A DNA stretch of 64,000 nucleotides from Hyperoodon ampullatus (lineage: Eukaryota > Chordata > Mammalia > Artiodactyla > Ziphiidae): the NCBI GenBank assembly GCA_949752795.1, contig OX457062.1, forward strand, positions 90,509,777 through 90,573,776. The letters are read 5' to 3'. A program made the translations under genes and the position numbers. The notes under the pieces were generated by a model. That model was not told the DNA's origin, did no database searches, and worked only from the letters and a program-made list of their open reading frames with translations. Below are positions 26,376 to 37,705 of the stretch, one piece after another (position 1 is the stretch's first letter; every line of letters begins with the position of its first letter).

Positions 26376-27726
26376 TGAAAGACCTGCATCTGAGGATATC
26401 AGAAGGAAGATTCCCCTGCCCCCACCCCACCATTCTTATGTATAATTCATACTTCTAGTAGCAGAATGACTTCTACAATCACATTGCTGAATGTAATCCA
26501 CTGAGAGCTCCAGATCTTTTTCTACCATTCTGTTTTTAGTTCCGAAATCCCATATAGTACCTGGTACCTATCAGTATTAAACCTGCTGCTCTTTCCATCT
26601 GCTCATTTCTATAATTCCTGGAACTTTTGCAGTTTCAGGGAAGTCAGAAATGGACTATGTTTTTTGTCACTCTTTGTCTCAATTTCCCAGCCTCAGCCTC
26701 TCTCTCTCTCTCTCCCCCTCTCCTCCTCCCTCTCCCTCTCTCTCTCTCTGAGCATAAAATTCACAAAGGAAGAGACCAATTAAGATCTTCAAATCCCCTG
26801 CATCCAACAGAGGATGTCTCATTTTTCAATTAAAGAGAAATATTCCCGTGCCTCTAATGATTTACATTCAGAGGGAAATGTTTTTGCATTAAATACATAT
26901 GTGAAAGGTTTTCCACCTTACGTCACTGAGTCTTTAGTTTCTGTGTTCTTTGAGTTGCTACTTGTGTTCACAGATTTATTTGTATTCACCTTGAGTACTG
27001 GACCTATCTCCAGTGTCTTTAGGGACCCCTCTGCCCTGGAGTCCTTCCTTCCACTGCTCTACATTGATCTTTGGTTTTCTACACCATAAGGGGCTCCGTT
27101 TAACCGACATATCCTGGAGCTCAATTCCTGGGAGTGAAGATGACTCCAAGATCTCTCTGGGCTTCTGACCTCATCTGACCTGGAAAAGCCAGCATCATTG
27201 AGACCTCATTCCCCATCCACACATGTAGAGAAGTCATTATTCTGACAAGTCACGAGAACCTACTCTTCTTCTTCCTTCCATTCATGTGTCCCTCTCCTTT
27301 CCCCATGGCTTTTCTTCCATGTCTCTCTCTCTCCTTCCATCTTCCCTACCCCCATCCTGCTGCCTGTTTATTTTAAAGCCTTACCTCCTAGGTCCTGATT
27401 GCAAGGCTCATAAATATTCAACATTTCCTAGAAACAACCTCTGAACGTTATTTCACCACTCAGTGTTGTTACCACATCCAATCAGAAATGGAGCTAGACT
27501 TCACTCAAGGTCACTTGCCTCCACCCCCTGAGCCCTGCACTATCAGCATGGGGGCCTTATTTTCCTCTCCAAGATCTTAATCATAAAGGGATGGCCCACT
27601 GTGACTTTGGAGCCCTTTATGGATTCCAACCTTGACAGGTGCTGAGACCCCCATCTCAAATGTGAGAATTTCCAAATATTCCATCATGAGAGGGTTTACC
27701 TATTCCAGAGCAATAACCCTGGCATT
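26376..27726. other. Intergenic, no gene; CT-rich microsatellite
   Basis: Contains an interrupted (CT)n tract at about 26,698-26,750. The remainder is unique or undatable repeat sequence with no coding signal. Confidence 0.4.
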
Positions 27727-27742
27727 AAAAGAGGAGAAGGAT

Positions 27743-27943
27743 GGGCTTCCCTGGTGGCGCAGTGGTTGAGAGTCCGCCTGCTGATGCAGGGGACACGGGT
27801 TCGTGCCCCGGTCCGGGAAGATCCCACATGCCGCGGAGCAGCTGGGCCCGTGAGCCATGGCCGCTGAGTCTGCATGTCCAGAGCCTGTGCTCTGCAACGG
27901 GAGAGGCCACAACAGTGAGAGGCCCGTGTACCGCAAAAAAAAA
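27743..27943 (+). mobile_element. CHR-type SINE
   Basis: A complete short-form SINE, GGGCTTCCCTGGTGGCGCAG at the start, B-box GGTTCGTGCCC and poly-A end. Target duplication AAAAGAGGAGAAGGA lies at 27,727-27,741 and about 27,944-27,958. Confidence 0.93.
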
Positions 27944-27959
27944 AAAAGAGGAGAAGGAA

Positions 27960-28985
27960 AGATAGGAACAGGTCTGGAGTTATAATCCAGGTAGAAAAAC
28001 TATAAGCACTCTGCCTGATGCATAGAAGACATTCGGTAAATACTTTAGTTGTGTTGAATGATTTCTAAGCATACGATAAAAGAAAAAAAGGAAAGAAAAA
28101 TAAACCAAAATCTAAGCAATGGTTGGTTAGTTATGAGGGACTATATGCAATTTTTTCACCTTTCCTCCATTTAAAAATATTTTGGTAATTAATAATGAAA
28201 AATATAAAATTATCATTTTAAAGGTTTAAATAGAGGCAGGAGGGCAGGCAGATTACAGGTCGAGGACTCTCCTCAGGACAAAGTGTTCCTGCCTCGATGG
28301 GCACCCAAGCCCAGGCAGCAGCCAATCTCTTCTTTCCTCCATTGGTTTGGAAAAAGGGTCAGCAAACCCACAGCTCTTTATATCGGAGGGAAGGAAGGAA
28401 GAGAGATGTAGGGACAGGAAGCAAGTGCAGGGAATCAGAGAATGGTAGGTCCCTTTGCAAATATCCTCCCCAAACCTTTCTTCTCATCCAGGCTCGGCTT
28501 GAATCCTTCCAGAAACAGGGAGCTCAAAACCTGGTGGGATGCCTAGGACAAGATGGGCAGCTCCAACAGAGAGAATGGCTCTGGTCTGTAGATACCTGCC
28601 TCACCTTTGGGGCTTGGTTCTAGTTCTGCCTCTAAAGAATTGGTTGGGAAGTGGGTAGGAAGAGAAGTAGAATCAAAAAACAGAGATGGAGTCCAAGAAT
28701 TAAGGAAGAGAAAATCACTTGGTGAGATTCCAACATTAGTTGAGTCATTGGAAACTGAAGGCCAAGCTCATCTTTTAACACAGCCTTGAGCCGTCTCTGC
28801 CCAAAACCCACACGGGGACTTAGGTTGGCAGAGGTTGAGGGTAGAGTGGGCGGCAATGACTTGCGCCAGCATCCAAAGAAACAGCTTTCCAGCTCCCATT
28901 TCAGCACAGCTTAGGTGGGAGATGGAAGTGGGGAATATTCCATGGGGCTATTTCAAAAGGCCAGGGCTGCTGTCAGAGGAAGCTG
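27960..28985. other. Intergenic, no element recognised
   Basis: AT-rich at the left, balanced at the right. Open frames at 28,297-28,789 have no start or splice context that suggests a gene. Confidence 0.35.
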
Positions 28986-28989
28986 TAAA

Positions 28990-29015
28990 AGTGTGTGTGT
29001 GTGTGTGTGTGTGAG
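28990..29015. repeat. (GT)n microsatellite
   Basis: About a dozen uninterrupted GT units next to a candidate conserved block. Confidence 0.9.
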
Positions 29016-29049
29016 GGGGAGGGGGAGGGTCGGTGTGGGGACAGGGCCC

Positions 29050-29470
29050 ATGTGTTTTGGGCTCTATTAACTAACTCTCTCCCATCCATCACAGCCTCCC
29101 CCCGGGCCTCCGAAGCCCTGGCAGCTGGGTCACCCCGGGGAGGCTGGGCTGAGGGTCCCTAAAGGGAACCAGGCTTCAGGCAGAGCAGCGGAGACACATG
29201 TGTGCCTGGCTGGGTTGGGGCTGGCGCCTCATTGAGAAGGGGGCTCTCCAAGCTGGGCTTCATTAGGGCAGTGGTGCTAATAGGGGAGGGGGTGCAGGGG
29301 GCCGGGCTGACAGCCAATTACTTGCTCGTCTGCATTATGGATTAACCCATCTGGGTCTGGGAGATTGGCTCCGAAAGAGGCACAAAAGGGGGGGCGTGAC
29401 CACAATCACACACTGAATTATCCAGTCTGAGCACAATTGTCCACCAACAACCGGGGCCTCAGGATGGGTG
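29050..29470. promoter_or_regulatory. Candidate distal regulatory element
   Basis: Non-repetitive, GC-balanced block with several homeodomain-type cores: CTATTAACTAAC, CCAATTACTTG (about 29,315), GCATTATGGATTAACCC (about 29,331), TGAATTATCC (about 29,414), and a CACAATTGTCC that resembles a Sox-type site. No interspersed repeat interrupts it. The regulatory role is inferred from motif density. Confidence 0.35.
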
Positions 29471-30619
29471 ACCCCCTTGGGTTCTCTCCATCCTCCACCC
29501 TTCGCCCCACAGGAAGAGCCAGAGATAAACTGCCGCCTGGTTAAAAGGCAGGGTCTGGGATGAGGAGAACAAGGATGCCATTCCAGAGAGGCAGGGAATT
29601 TAGGGAACGGGGGCTGGGTTTGAGGTTAAGCCAGAGAAGTCAGGAGCCAAGCAAAAGTTCTCCCAACAGACTTTTTAACTTCAGGCCTCTACTTCAGATG
29701 CAAAACATGACTTAAACTTGCCCATCTGAAATACCAGACAGAGTCAGAGAGCAGAGGGTCTCAGCTGAGTCTAGGGGAAAGGAATGGAAGGACTCTCAGA
29801 ATCGGGGGTCTCACATCTCACCCATCACCCTTTCTGAGGTTAATTGATTCCAGAAGCGAATAAGGGGCTTTCAGATGGGGTCCTGCAGGACCCCTGCCCT
29901 GCTCTGGCATCTCTGATGCTTTCCCAGTGGGAGTGCCCTGCACCCTCCCCCATACCTCCTCCTCTAGGAATAAGCCCACCGTGCAGGGTGATGGAGGAAG
30001 AATGGGAGGGGGCGGCAGGCAGGGGGCTTCTCTCCTCTGGCTAATCCCCTCATTACCATCTCATAATCAGAATCACGCTTTCAATGTAAATGGGGTTGTT
30101 AAATATTGGTTTCTCTAGACACAAGCTCCTTTGGAGAAAATTATTTATGCTCCCTCTTTTGCCATCCCTGGCTGGCTCCCACAGTGAGGGTGGGTTGTAT
30201 GAAGTGTTAGTGAGGGCTGGGGGCTTCAGATGTTGGTTGGTGGGGAAGGTGAAGGTGTCTGACAAGCAGGGGCAGACTGATTTGTTTCTAGTTGGCCTGG
30301 GCAGCCTCAGTTTCCCTGGTTCAGCAGAAGAAACTCATCTGGAGAAAACTGGCTCATCTTGAAGTCCAGAACTTCTTGACTTCAAGAAGTCAAGCTGATT
30401 GGCTTCTGGTACCAAATCACTTTAGACTGGAGATCAACATGGAGCTGTAGATCCCAAAGTGAGATTCCTGGGAGAATGGAGCTGTATTCATTGGGCAGCT
30501 CTGGCATCTTGCCCTTTGCCCATTGCTAGAAACCCCTGGCACGCCCCAGGGCAGTGACCTGGACTCCCTGGCCAGCCATTTCTAGATACAAAGCACAACA
30601 TAAAGTTACAATGACTCTT
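29471..30619. other. Intergenic, no element recognised
   Basis: Unique-looking sequence. The 30,040-30,140 stretch has TAAT-containing words (CTCATTACC, CATAATCAG, GAAAATTATTTATG) and could belong to the neighbouring regulatory block. An 8-bp stem with a 4-nt loop lies at 30,375-30,394. Confidence 0.35.
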
Positions 30620-30800
30620 CACATGCAAAGCTTCATGCTTGTCCTGTTACAGCAGTCCTGTGAGACAGCTACGGTGGTTATCATCCCAACCGGTGGATGA
30701 AGCTCAGGGTCGTCAAGTGACTCACCCAGGTCCACACGGCTGGTCAATGGCAGATTCATATTGGAACATGGTTCTTCCGAGTCCAAACTCAGCCCCATCC
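30620..30800 (-). repeat. MIR-like SINE (reverse orientation)
   Basis: Decayed MIR complement: 'cagcagtcctgtgagacag', 'gatgaagctcagggtcgtca', 'gtgactcacccaggtccaca', 'gctggtcaatggcagat'. Confidence 0.65.
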
Positions 30801-31109
30801 CTTTGTGCCAAGCTCTGTCCTTTAAAATTGAGGCTACTACCCCTATGCCACTGTGCGGACATGGAGACCATTTGGTGTGTGTGCCTTGAGAGGTGGGTAT
30901 GTAGAGCAGAGTAGGTCATTTTCTGCTCTGTTCTCCCACTATGGTTAAGACACAAGGCTGCAGACGGTTGGTGAGGCCACCACACCGCCTGTTGTCTCTC
31001 TCTGTTCAGGGGCCACATCCTTCCCAGCCCTGTCTCTACCCTGGGTCCAAAACTGAGTATGAAAATAATAATAATAATGACAACAACAACAGTGGCTTCT
31101 CACATTTGC

Positions 31110-31560
31110 TTAGCACTTAACAGTTTACAAAGTCTTTTTCATGTGTTATATGATTAAATCCTCACAACCACCTTGCAAACTAGCACTGTTGCTTACTGCT
31201 AAGGACATGAGCTCTGGAATCACACTGTAGGTTGACGTCTCAGCGCCACTTAGTAGCTGGGTGGCCTTGGGTAAGTTACCTCAGGTTCCCTGCTTCTATG
31301 TCCTTCTCTATGTAATAAAGATGGTAAGAATAGAGCCTGCCTCCTAGAGTTTTGGGGAGCAATTAAGGAGATTATACATGCCAGCTGCTTACAGGAGTGT
31401 CTGGTACGTACTAAGTTCTCAGTCAACCTTAGCCATTTTGAGGTGGGGGGGCGGTAAGGACTATGATCCCATTTTACAGATGCAGAAACTGAGGCTTAAA
31501 GGACTAAGTAGCTTGTCTAAGTTTAGTCGGTTGGTAACGACAGAGCTGTTTATTAATTCG
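31110..31560. repeat. MIR inside MIR (nested old SINEs)
   Basis: A plus-oriented MIR at about 31,190-31,425 ('gagctctggaatcacactg', 'ggccttgggtaagttacct', 'taataaagatggtaagaat') sits inside a minus-oriented MIR whose halves are about 31,125-31,185 ('gattaaatcctcacaacca') and 31,450-31,550 ('cattttacagatgcagaaac'). Confidence 0.65.
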
Positions 31561-31859
31561 GGTCGGGAATGAAATCTGCAGGGGGTCTGGGACTCCTGCC
31601 CGACAATGAAGAAGGCGGTCTCCTGAGGTCTTTTGTTGGGTTTTAGACGGGAAGGGCGGGTGCTCTCTCTGTTTAGCGAGTTTGGGCACACACGGAGGAA
31701 GGAGAAGCAAGTTCTCCACGGCGGCGAGTGTGAGGTGACCCCTCTTCTCCCGGGCCGGAGGCAGCTTAGTGGAGCCCGGGCACCACGTGGCTCTCGCAGA
31801 GCCTCGGCTGAAAAGAGAGGATGGGAGATGCCGTCGGAGGCCCCTCCCCCCCAGGGCCT

Positions 31860-32010
31860 GAGAGTGCTTCCGCTGCTCGGCTCCCTCCGTTTAGCTTTCT
31901 CCTCATTAACTCCCCGGCCTCATTAATCAGCCGCGATGAAATGCGCCCCCGGGAACACTGCCCGCCCGCTCCGCCGTTTGGCGCTTTAATTATCGTCCCA
32001 GCGGGAGGAG
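31860..32010. promoter_or_regulatory. Candidate enhancer with TAAT cores in GC-rich DNA
   Basis: CTCATTAACTCC (31,903), CTCATTAATCAGC (31,920) and CTTTAATTATCG (31,985) lie within 90 bp of GC-rich, CpG-containing, repeat-free sequence. This pattern is typical of developmental enhancers bound by homeodomain proteins. Function is inferred. Confidence 0.4.
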
Positions 32011-32033
32011 GAGGGGTGGGCAACGTGCACGCG

Positions 32034-32036
<3 letters not shown>

Positions 32037-32077
<41 letters not shown>

Positions 32078-32081
32078 CTCG

Positions 32082-32122
<41 letters not shown>

Positions 32123-32127
32123 CTCGG
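32037..32127. repeat. Duplicated (CA)n microsatellite block
   Basis: Two consecutive blocks each consist of a long (CA)n run followed by CGTCCTCGG, so the unit CA-repeat plus flank has been tandemly duplicated, probably by unequal exchange or slippage. Confidence 0.92.
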
Positions 32128-33460
32128 ATGGACAAGACCAAGCCGGGCCCGGGTCGTGGCTCAGCCAGGGCAGCAGACACAGGCTTGGTCCCCAAGATGC
32201 TGCATCAGCCCCAGGCAATCCTAGCCAATACTTGGCATCTGTCAGTGAGTTTACTGTAGTGGTGTCATTCGTATGAAGCCCCCTCACTACAACGGAAGGG
32301 AGAACTTCCTTCTGTCCAAAAAAGTCCACAAAGCTTCATCTCTCTGATGTAATTTCATTTACTAACCAAAATCCTCGCTGACCCGCCTACTGTGTGCTGC
32401 GCTTCTAGGTGTTGGATATACAGACATAGCACCTCAGGCCTCAGGAAGCTCCCACATTGTCCAGGTGGGAGACAAGTGGAAGAAAAAAACGAACCTAACT
32501 TGAAAAAAGAGAATACAAGAGCCAAAACCCACACAGGAGGCCACAGAAGTGCAGAACAGGGCAGAGAATGCAGCCAGGGCCTGCCCAAAGCAGTTTTCCT
32601 AAGAAGATCAAAGCTTGAAGGGGACTTAAGCTATAAGTGAGAGTTAGCTGGGGAAGGAGTGGGTGCTTAAAGAAGTAAATAGAAAGTACAGAGGACAAAA
32701 TATAGACAGCACTGTGTGTGCAGAGTCCTGTGGGTAATTCAGTCTGGCTGGAGGACAAGATCATGACAAGGGGACAGCATGTGGTTAAGATGCAGGTCAT
32801 GGGGAGCCTTGTCTGACGTGTAAAGGAGGCTGACTTAGATCTAACCTAAAGGCAATGAGAAGTTACTGACAGATTTTTAAGCCAGAGAGTGACATGATTA
32901 GACTTATGGTTTGGAACACCTCTTCTTGATGAGGAGGATGAATTGGAGGGGACAGGAATGGAGGCAGGGAGGCTAATTAGCAGGTAGGTGACTGGGCGTA
33001 GAAGGCAAGAAAGAGAGAGAGAGGAATTTGGGATAGCCTCAAGTTTCCTCTGCAAAGAGTGTTTTGGGAACTGGGAGGAAGGTTGTCTCGAGGTGTTTCA
33101 AGGTCTCTGACTCAGCTCAAATTAAAGGTAAGGCAGAGTCCAGCTGGTTCTCTCCTCTGAGGAGGAAACCAGGAGACTTGTCTTCTAGTCCCAGGTAGGT
33201 AAATTACTTCACCAGTCCTCTCATCTGTAAGATGAAATACGGATTGAATCTGGTTTACGAACTCACACCTGCAGTGTCCAGGGAGGTAACAGAAAAGATC
33301 TGAGCGCACCAGGAGAAGAATAAATGCCCACTAACGAGGGCAGTGCCTTTCAACAACAGACTGCTCTAGCCATGTTGGAAAAGGGCTCAGGATTGCCAGA
33401 TCATCTGCAGGAGAAACCAGAACTCAGAATTTTTAATATGGTGCCTCCTAATTTAAGAAT
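32128..33460. other. Intergenic, traces of L2 and another ancient repeat
   Basis: 32,385-32,480 resembles an L2 3' end ('tactgtgtgctgcgcttct', 'tggatatacagacata', 'ggaagctcccacattgtc'). 32,640-33,050 shares wording with the split repeat at 54.2-56.5 kb ('gtgacatgattaga', 'tgagaagttactgacag'). 33,165-33,260 looks MIR-like. Limits are loose. Confidence 0.4.
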
Positions 33461-33469
33461 ACCCATGTA

Positions 33470-33677
33470 GGGCTTCCCTGGTGGTGCAGTGGTTGAGAGT
33501 CCGCCTGCCGGTGCAGGGGACACGGGTTCGTGCCCCGGTCCGGGAGGATCCCACATGCCGCAGGGCGGCTGGGCCCGTGGGCCAATGGCCGCTGAGCCTG
33601 TGCGTCCGGAGCCTGTGCTCCGCAATGGGAGAGGCCACAACAGTGAGAGGCCCGCGTACCCCAAAGGAAAAAAAAAC
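33470..33677 (+). mobile_element. CHR-type SINE
   Basis: A complete short-form SINE with A and B boxes and an impure A-rich tail (AAAGGAAAAAAAAA). Flanked by CCCATGTA at 33,462-33,469 and 33,678-33,685. Confidence 0.9.
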
Positions 33678-33899
33678 CCCATGTAATCAAAACATACTTG
33701 GTGTGAAACATATCAAATATATTTAAATCCATGAGTTCATAATGATTTTTTAAAAAAAATCATTGCTTACCTTTAGAGGATGCTAAGGAATTGGTTCATT
33801 ATTTTGGGAAATAATAGGTAAAGGAAAAGAATCAAGCCTTTATTCTACCTTTTCTATTTGGATGTACCTAAGTGTAAACAAATAGTTGATGACAGGTTT

Positions 33900-34700
33900 T
33901 CTTTAGAAAAGTATTCCAGCTAATAAATGAAGATGGAATCACAGAAGCAGAATGCCACTATTTGGCAATCCCTAATGAAATAATGGATCCAGGCAATGAT
34001 CTTTACTGGATACTGGATGCTGATATAACAACAACAAAAAACAGACAAGCAGACATTACTCCTGATACAATTACACGATATTGCCTATGAAGTACTCTTG
34101 CAAAAAAATATCAAGCATTAATTGATCAAGCCTTTATATCTAATAACCAATTTACGGGAAATATAGGGGAAGAAGAACATGTTAAATGACCCCATGGGGA
34201 TACATTCAACAAGATTCAGACTGTGGAAAATTCTACGGAACAAATGACCCAGTTTTTCTTTTGCAAAGAAACAAAAAGAGAAAGATTAGAGGGGAACATC
34301 CAGTTAAAAGAGACATTGCACTGTATAGATTCATTTGAATCCTAATCTGAACAACAACAATGAAGAAAAATCATTGAAACAACTGGGGAAGTTTGAATAT
34401 TGATTATATATTGGGAGATATATTTTAGGTGTGACAATGTTATTACTCTTATTATGTTATTTAATGAGACCTTACCTTTTAGGACTACTTTGAAATATTT
34501 ACAGAAGAAATATGATTTCTGACATTTGCTTCAGAATCACGAGGGGGGAGAGGTGGGGATAGATGAAAGAAGATTGTTTTTGAATGGACAAGTGCTGAAG
34601 CTGAGTGATGGATCCATGGGGCTCATTCTATTACTCTCTCTAATTTTGTATATGTTTATTATCCAGAATATGCTATTATCCATAATAGAATGCTTAAAAA
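33900..34700 (+). repeat. Old LINE-1 (L1M-type) 3' region
   Basis: The right half shows phrases of an old L1 3' UTR ('tttgaatattgattatata', 'gggagatatattttaggtgt', 'acagaagaaatatgatttc', 'gctgagtgatggatccatg', 'tttgtatatgtttatta'). No open frame survives. The left limit is uncertain. Confidence 0.55.
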
Positions 34701-35160
34701 TACTTAACGGGCCAAAATGTGTCTGTCGCCAAATTTGGTCCACGAGCTGCCAGATTCTGGCCTCTGGATCTGATGAGCTTCAGCTTCCACTCAACACTAC
34801 CCCTCCCACCCCACCATGAGTCCGAACCCTCAGTGGTGGGCGCTTTATCTCTAGACCTCGCTGTCCCTTTTCAGGTCCTTTCCCAGAGGTGCCCATCTCC
34901 CAGGGAACGTAAGAGTGTGGCAAAGAGGAGCATGAAACAAAGCCATAAAGACCAGCGTGACTTCCCTGGGACAGAAGACACCCCAGGATTAGGGAGCAGG
35001 GAGCTGGGTGTCAGGGGCCGTCACAACCTAGCACACTTCGTTTAGTTCCCTCCACCCACCCCTCCCCTCTCCAAGTCTTCTACCTCAACGTCAAAGGTAC
35101 ACACACCTGTCCAGCCGTCCCAGCTTTTATCTCAGCATTCCAAAGCCCAGACAAAGGCTT

Positions 35161-36300
35161 CCACTGCCCAGGAAAATAAAATAAAATAAAAAGAGGCCAT
35201 CCCTCCCGGAACAGTTCGGGTTAGAGAAGAGAGTCGTCAACCTGGGGAGACGAAGCATTTGGGGCGCGGGAGGGGAGCGAGTGAAAGTCCCGTGATCCGC
35301 AGGCACGAGTGAGGGACGGTGTTGGAGGCCGGCTAGTGCCTTTCTGTGCAGCCTCTGCTTCCTGCCTCCCCTTCCTCTCCTCCCCGCAGGCTCCCTCCTT
35401 GAAAGACCCTTTCCCCGGCACGCGCCGCCGGCGCTAGCTGCTCTTTTCGAACGGACGGGGCCAGCAGGGAGAAGGAGTTAAAGCCAGGCGAGCGCGCGGG
35501 GCGGCGGCCGGGCGCGGGGCGCGGAGGGGACGCGGACAATAGGCAATCAGTGGCCCAGCAGGGCGCGCGCTCCCCGTGCGCCGCCCGTCCCTCCCCAGCC
35601 CCCTTGGGCCTCTTGTTGTTCCCTGGCTCCTCCTCCCGCCCGGCCTTGGGGGCCCAGATTGGCCCGGGCTTTGGGGGCTTGGCGAGGCTCGGAGCTCGGC
35701 CGCAACTGGACCGGTGTCCGCGGTGCAGGCCTCGCCCCTCCACCCTCGCGCGCTCCGGCCCCGGGGTCTGCGCGCAGCGATCTGGAGGCCGGCCCTCCCC
35801 CTCTCCCCCATCCTTCAACATCCGCTCCCCGGCCCATCGGGGTAATGAGCCGCCCTCGGCCAGGCCCCGGCCCCATTGTGTGCACGTAGGGAACGAAACC
35901 GGGTCTCCGCGGTGCGATGGAGAGTGACCACGCGCGCGGCTGCGACCCCCGCTTCACACCTGCTCCCCGCCCCCAGCCCGGGGCGGGCGCGGGTGTGTCC
36001 TTTCCCTCCCCGCGGGAGGGGTCTCAGCTGGGGCTGCACTTGGTAAAGAGGCCGTGGAGAGGCCGGCGGCGGCCCGAGGAGGAGCTATAAATTTGGAGCA
36101 GATGCGGCCTGACAGGCCCCGAGCCCGGGGAGGTGGGGGGAAGGCTCCGTTCCCGGCCCAGGCCCCATCTTCCCGTCTGCAGCGGAGTTAGACGGACTCC
36201 GGGAGAGGTGACTCGGGACTCTGGACGTACAGAGCCCGTCCCCGGCCCCACTGCCACCTCCGCTTCGGCTCTTTGTGTACCCAAGTGTGGGGAGGAGGAA
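35161..36300. promoter_or_regulatory. Orphan CpG island
   Basis: About 1.1 kb of strongly GC- and CpG-rich DNA with no attached protein-coding exon, about 18 kb upstream of ROBO3 and 23 kb upstream of MSANTD2. It contains inverted CCAAT motifs (near 35,537 and 35,659), several GC boxes and a TATAAAT at 36,086-36,092 on the plus strand. It could drive a non-coding transcript or act as a CpG-island enhancer. The open frames inside look like by-products of high GC. Confidence 0.5.
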
Positions 36301-36647
36301 TGGAAGGCAGCGAGGTGCCGGAATAAGCTTATTGCTTTCCCTTTAAAAAGACTGGTTTCTTTGGAAGAGACTGGAAAAGTCTGAGCCCCTGGCTCTGGCC
36401 TGACACTTCTGGGCAGCAGCTAGAGAAAAAATAAAAGCAGATAGTAGAAGCATGCTTCGGCTGTTCATTCCACACCATTTAAATGCCCATTTTGTGCTAA
36501 AAATGCAAGGTAGGGAGACACAGGCAGACGGGATGGGGGGAGGATGGGAACGGGTGGCAGAAAAATACTAAGGAATAATGCCTGCCATGCTGTAAGTACT
36601 GTAGGTGCTTCGATACTGTACATTTAAATAGCATTTCCCTTTAGTAA

Positions 36648-36960
36648 GTACAGTCCTCCCTGGGTATCCTCTGGGGATTGGTTCCAGGACCCCCATACCA
36701 AAAATCGGATACTCAAGTCCCTTATCTAAAATGTCCTAGTATTTGCATATAACCTATGCACATCCTCTCATATACTTTAAATCATCTCTAGATTACTTAC
36801 AACTCCTAATACAGTGTAAACACTATATAAGTACATAGTTGCTCTCCCGCAGCAAATTCAAGTTCTGCTTTCTGGAATTTTTTTTTTCTCAGTATTTTCG
36901 ATCCACAACTGGTGGAATGTGTGATTGCAGAACCAACTGGACCCAGAGGGCCCACTGTAG
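36648..36960. mobile_element. MER2-like Tigger DNA transposon
   Basis: Both termini are recognisable: 'cagtcctccctgggtatcc' at the left and 'ggacccagagggcccactg' at the right, imperfect inverted repeats with TA at the outer edges. The interior phrases 'gggattggttccaggaccc', 'gtatttgcatataaccta' and 'taaatcatctctagattac' match MER2. Non-autonomous. Confidence 0.8.
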
Positions 36961-37524
36961 TATTCTCTCCGTCCAACAGAGGAGGGAGCGAGGTGCTGAG
37001 TGCTGCCAGGGCTTTGATGGAGTTAGTATTCAATCCAGGTATCCCAACCCCAAGTGGGAGGAGGTGGGAGGGTGTGCTAAGGGGGCTTCCCAATACACTA
37101 CACTGCCAAGGAGGTGAGGCGGGCCTGTCATGGATCTGGAAGGGAGTGGAGAGAGTTGAAACTGAGTGTCAAGAGCAGTTGACACAGCCCTGATTGACCT
37201 TACCTGGACTCGACACTATGCAGCTACTTCTCTGGTGTGGCACGAATTGAAGGCTGAGTCCGTGTCCCAAGTCTGAAGTTCGTGGTACGGTCACCATTCT
37301 CACCGTGAACGGGGGGTTAGTGTCTACAACACTGGTGCCAAGCTGAGTTGGCAAAATCCACTGTGTGCAGTGTCATCTCCGTTTACAGCTGTTCTCTGCT
37401 TCCTCTGCTTCTAACACGCCATGGGGCTAACCAGATCGGCCTGCAGGAACCATTGCTTCTTCCCTTCCCTTCCCTTCCATTCCTACCAGTCTCCCTGGTC
37501 CATACCCACATAGTTTTGTAGACT

Positions 37525-37705
37525 AATGGTTCTCAAACTTCAGCATGCATCAAAATTGCCTGGAGGGCTTGTTAAAAACACTCCCTCCCAGGGTTTCTGA
37601 TTTATTTAGTCTGGGAAGTCGTAGGGCCCGAGAATTTGCATTTCTAAAAGTTTCCCAAGTGATGGCGGTGCTGATGGCCACAATTTGAGAGAGCTGACCT
37701 AGATG
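37525..37705 (+). mobile_element. MER5A-like non-autonomous hAT element
   Basis: Starts 'taatggttctcaaacttcag', continues 'atgcatcaaaattgcctgg', 'tttctgatttatttagtctg', 'agtttcccaagtgat' and ends 'aatttgagagagctgac', the order of MER5A. Confidence 0.8.

Noticed and set aside
27700..27936. Recurrent similar small proteins at many loci
   Set aside because: All come from translated copies of the CHR-type SINE in different frames, not from a gene family.
32037..32127. Direct repeats as a CRISPR-like array
   Set aside because: It is a CA microsatellite with one duplicated flank in mammalian DNA; no spacer structure.
35333..35957. Several 120-160 codon open frames in the 35-36 kb CpG island
   Set aside because: Overlapping frames on both strands rich in Arg, Pro, Gly and Ala are expected from high GC. 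No start context, domain or splice logic.
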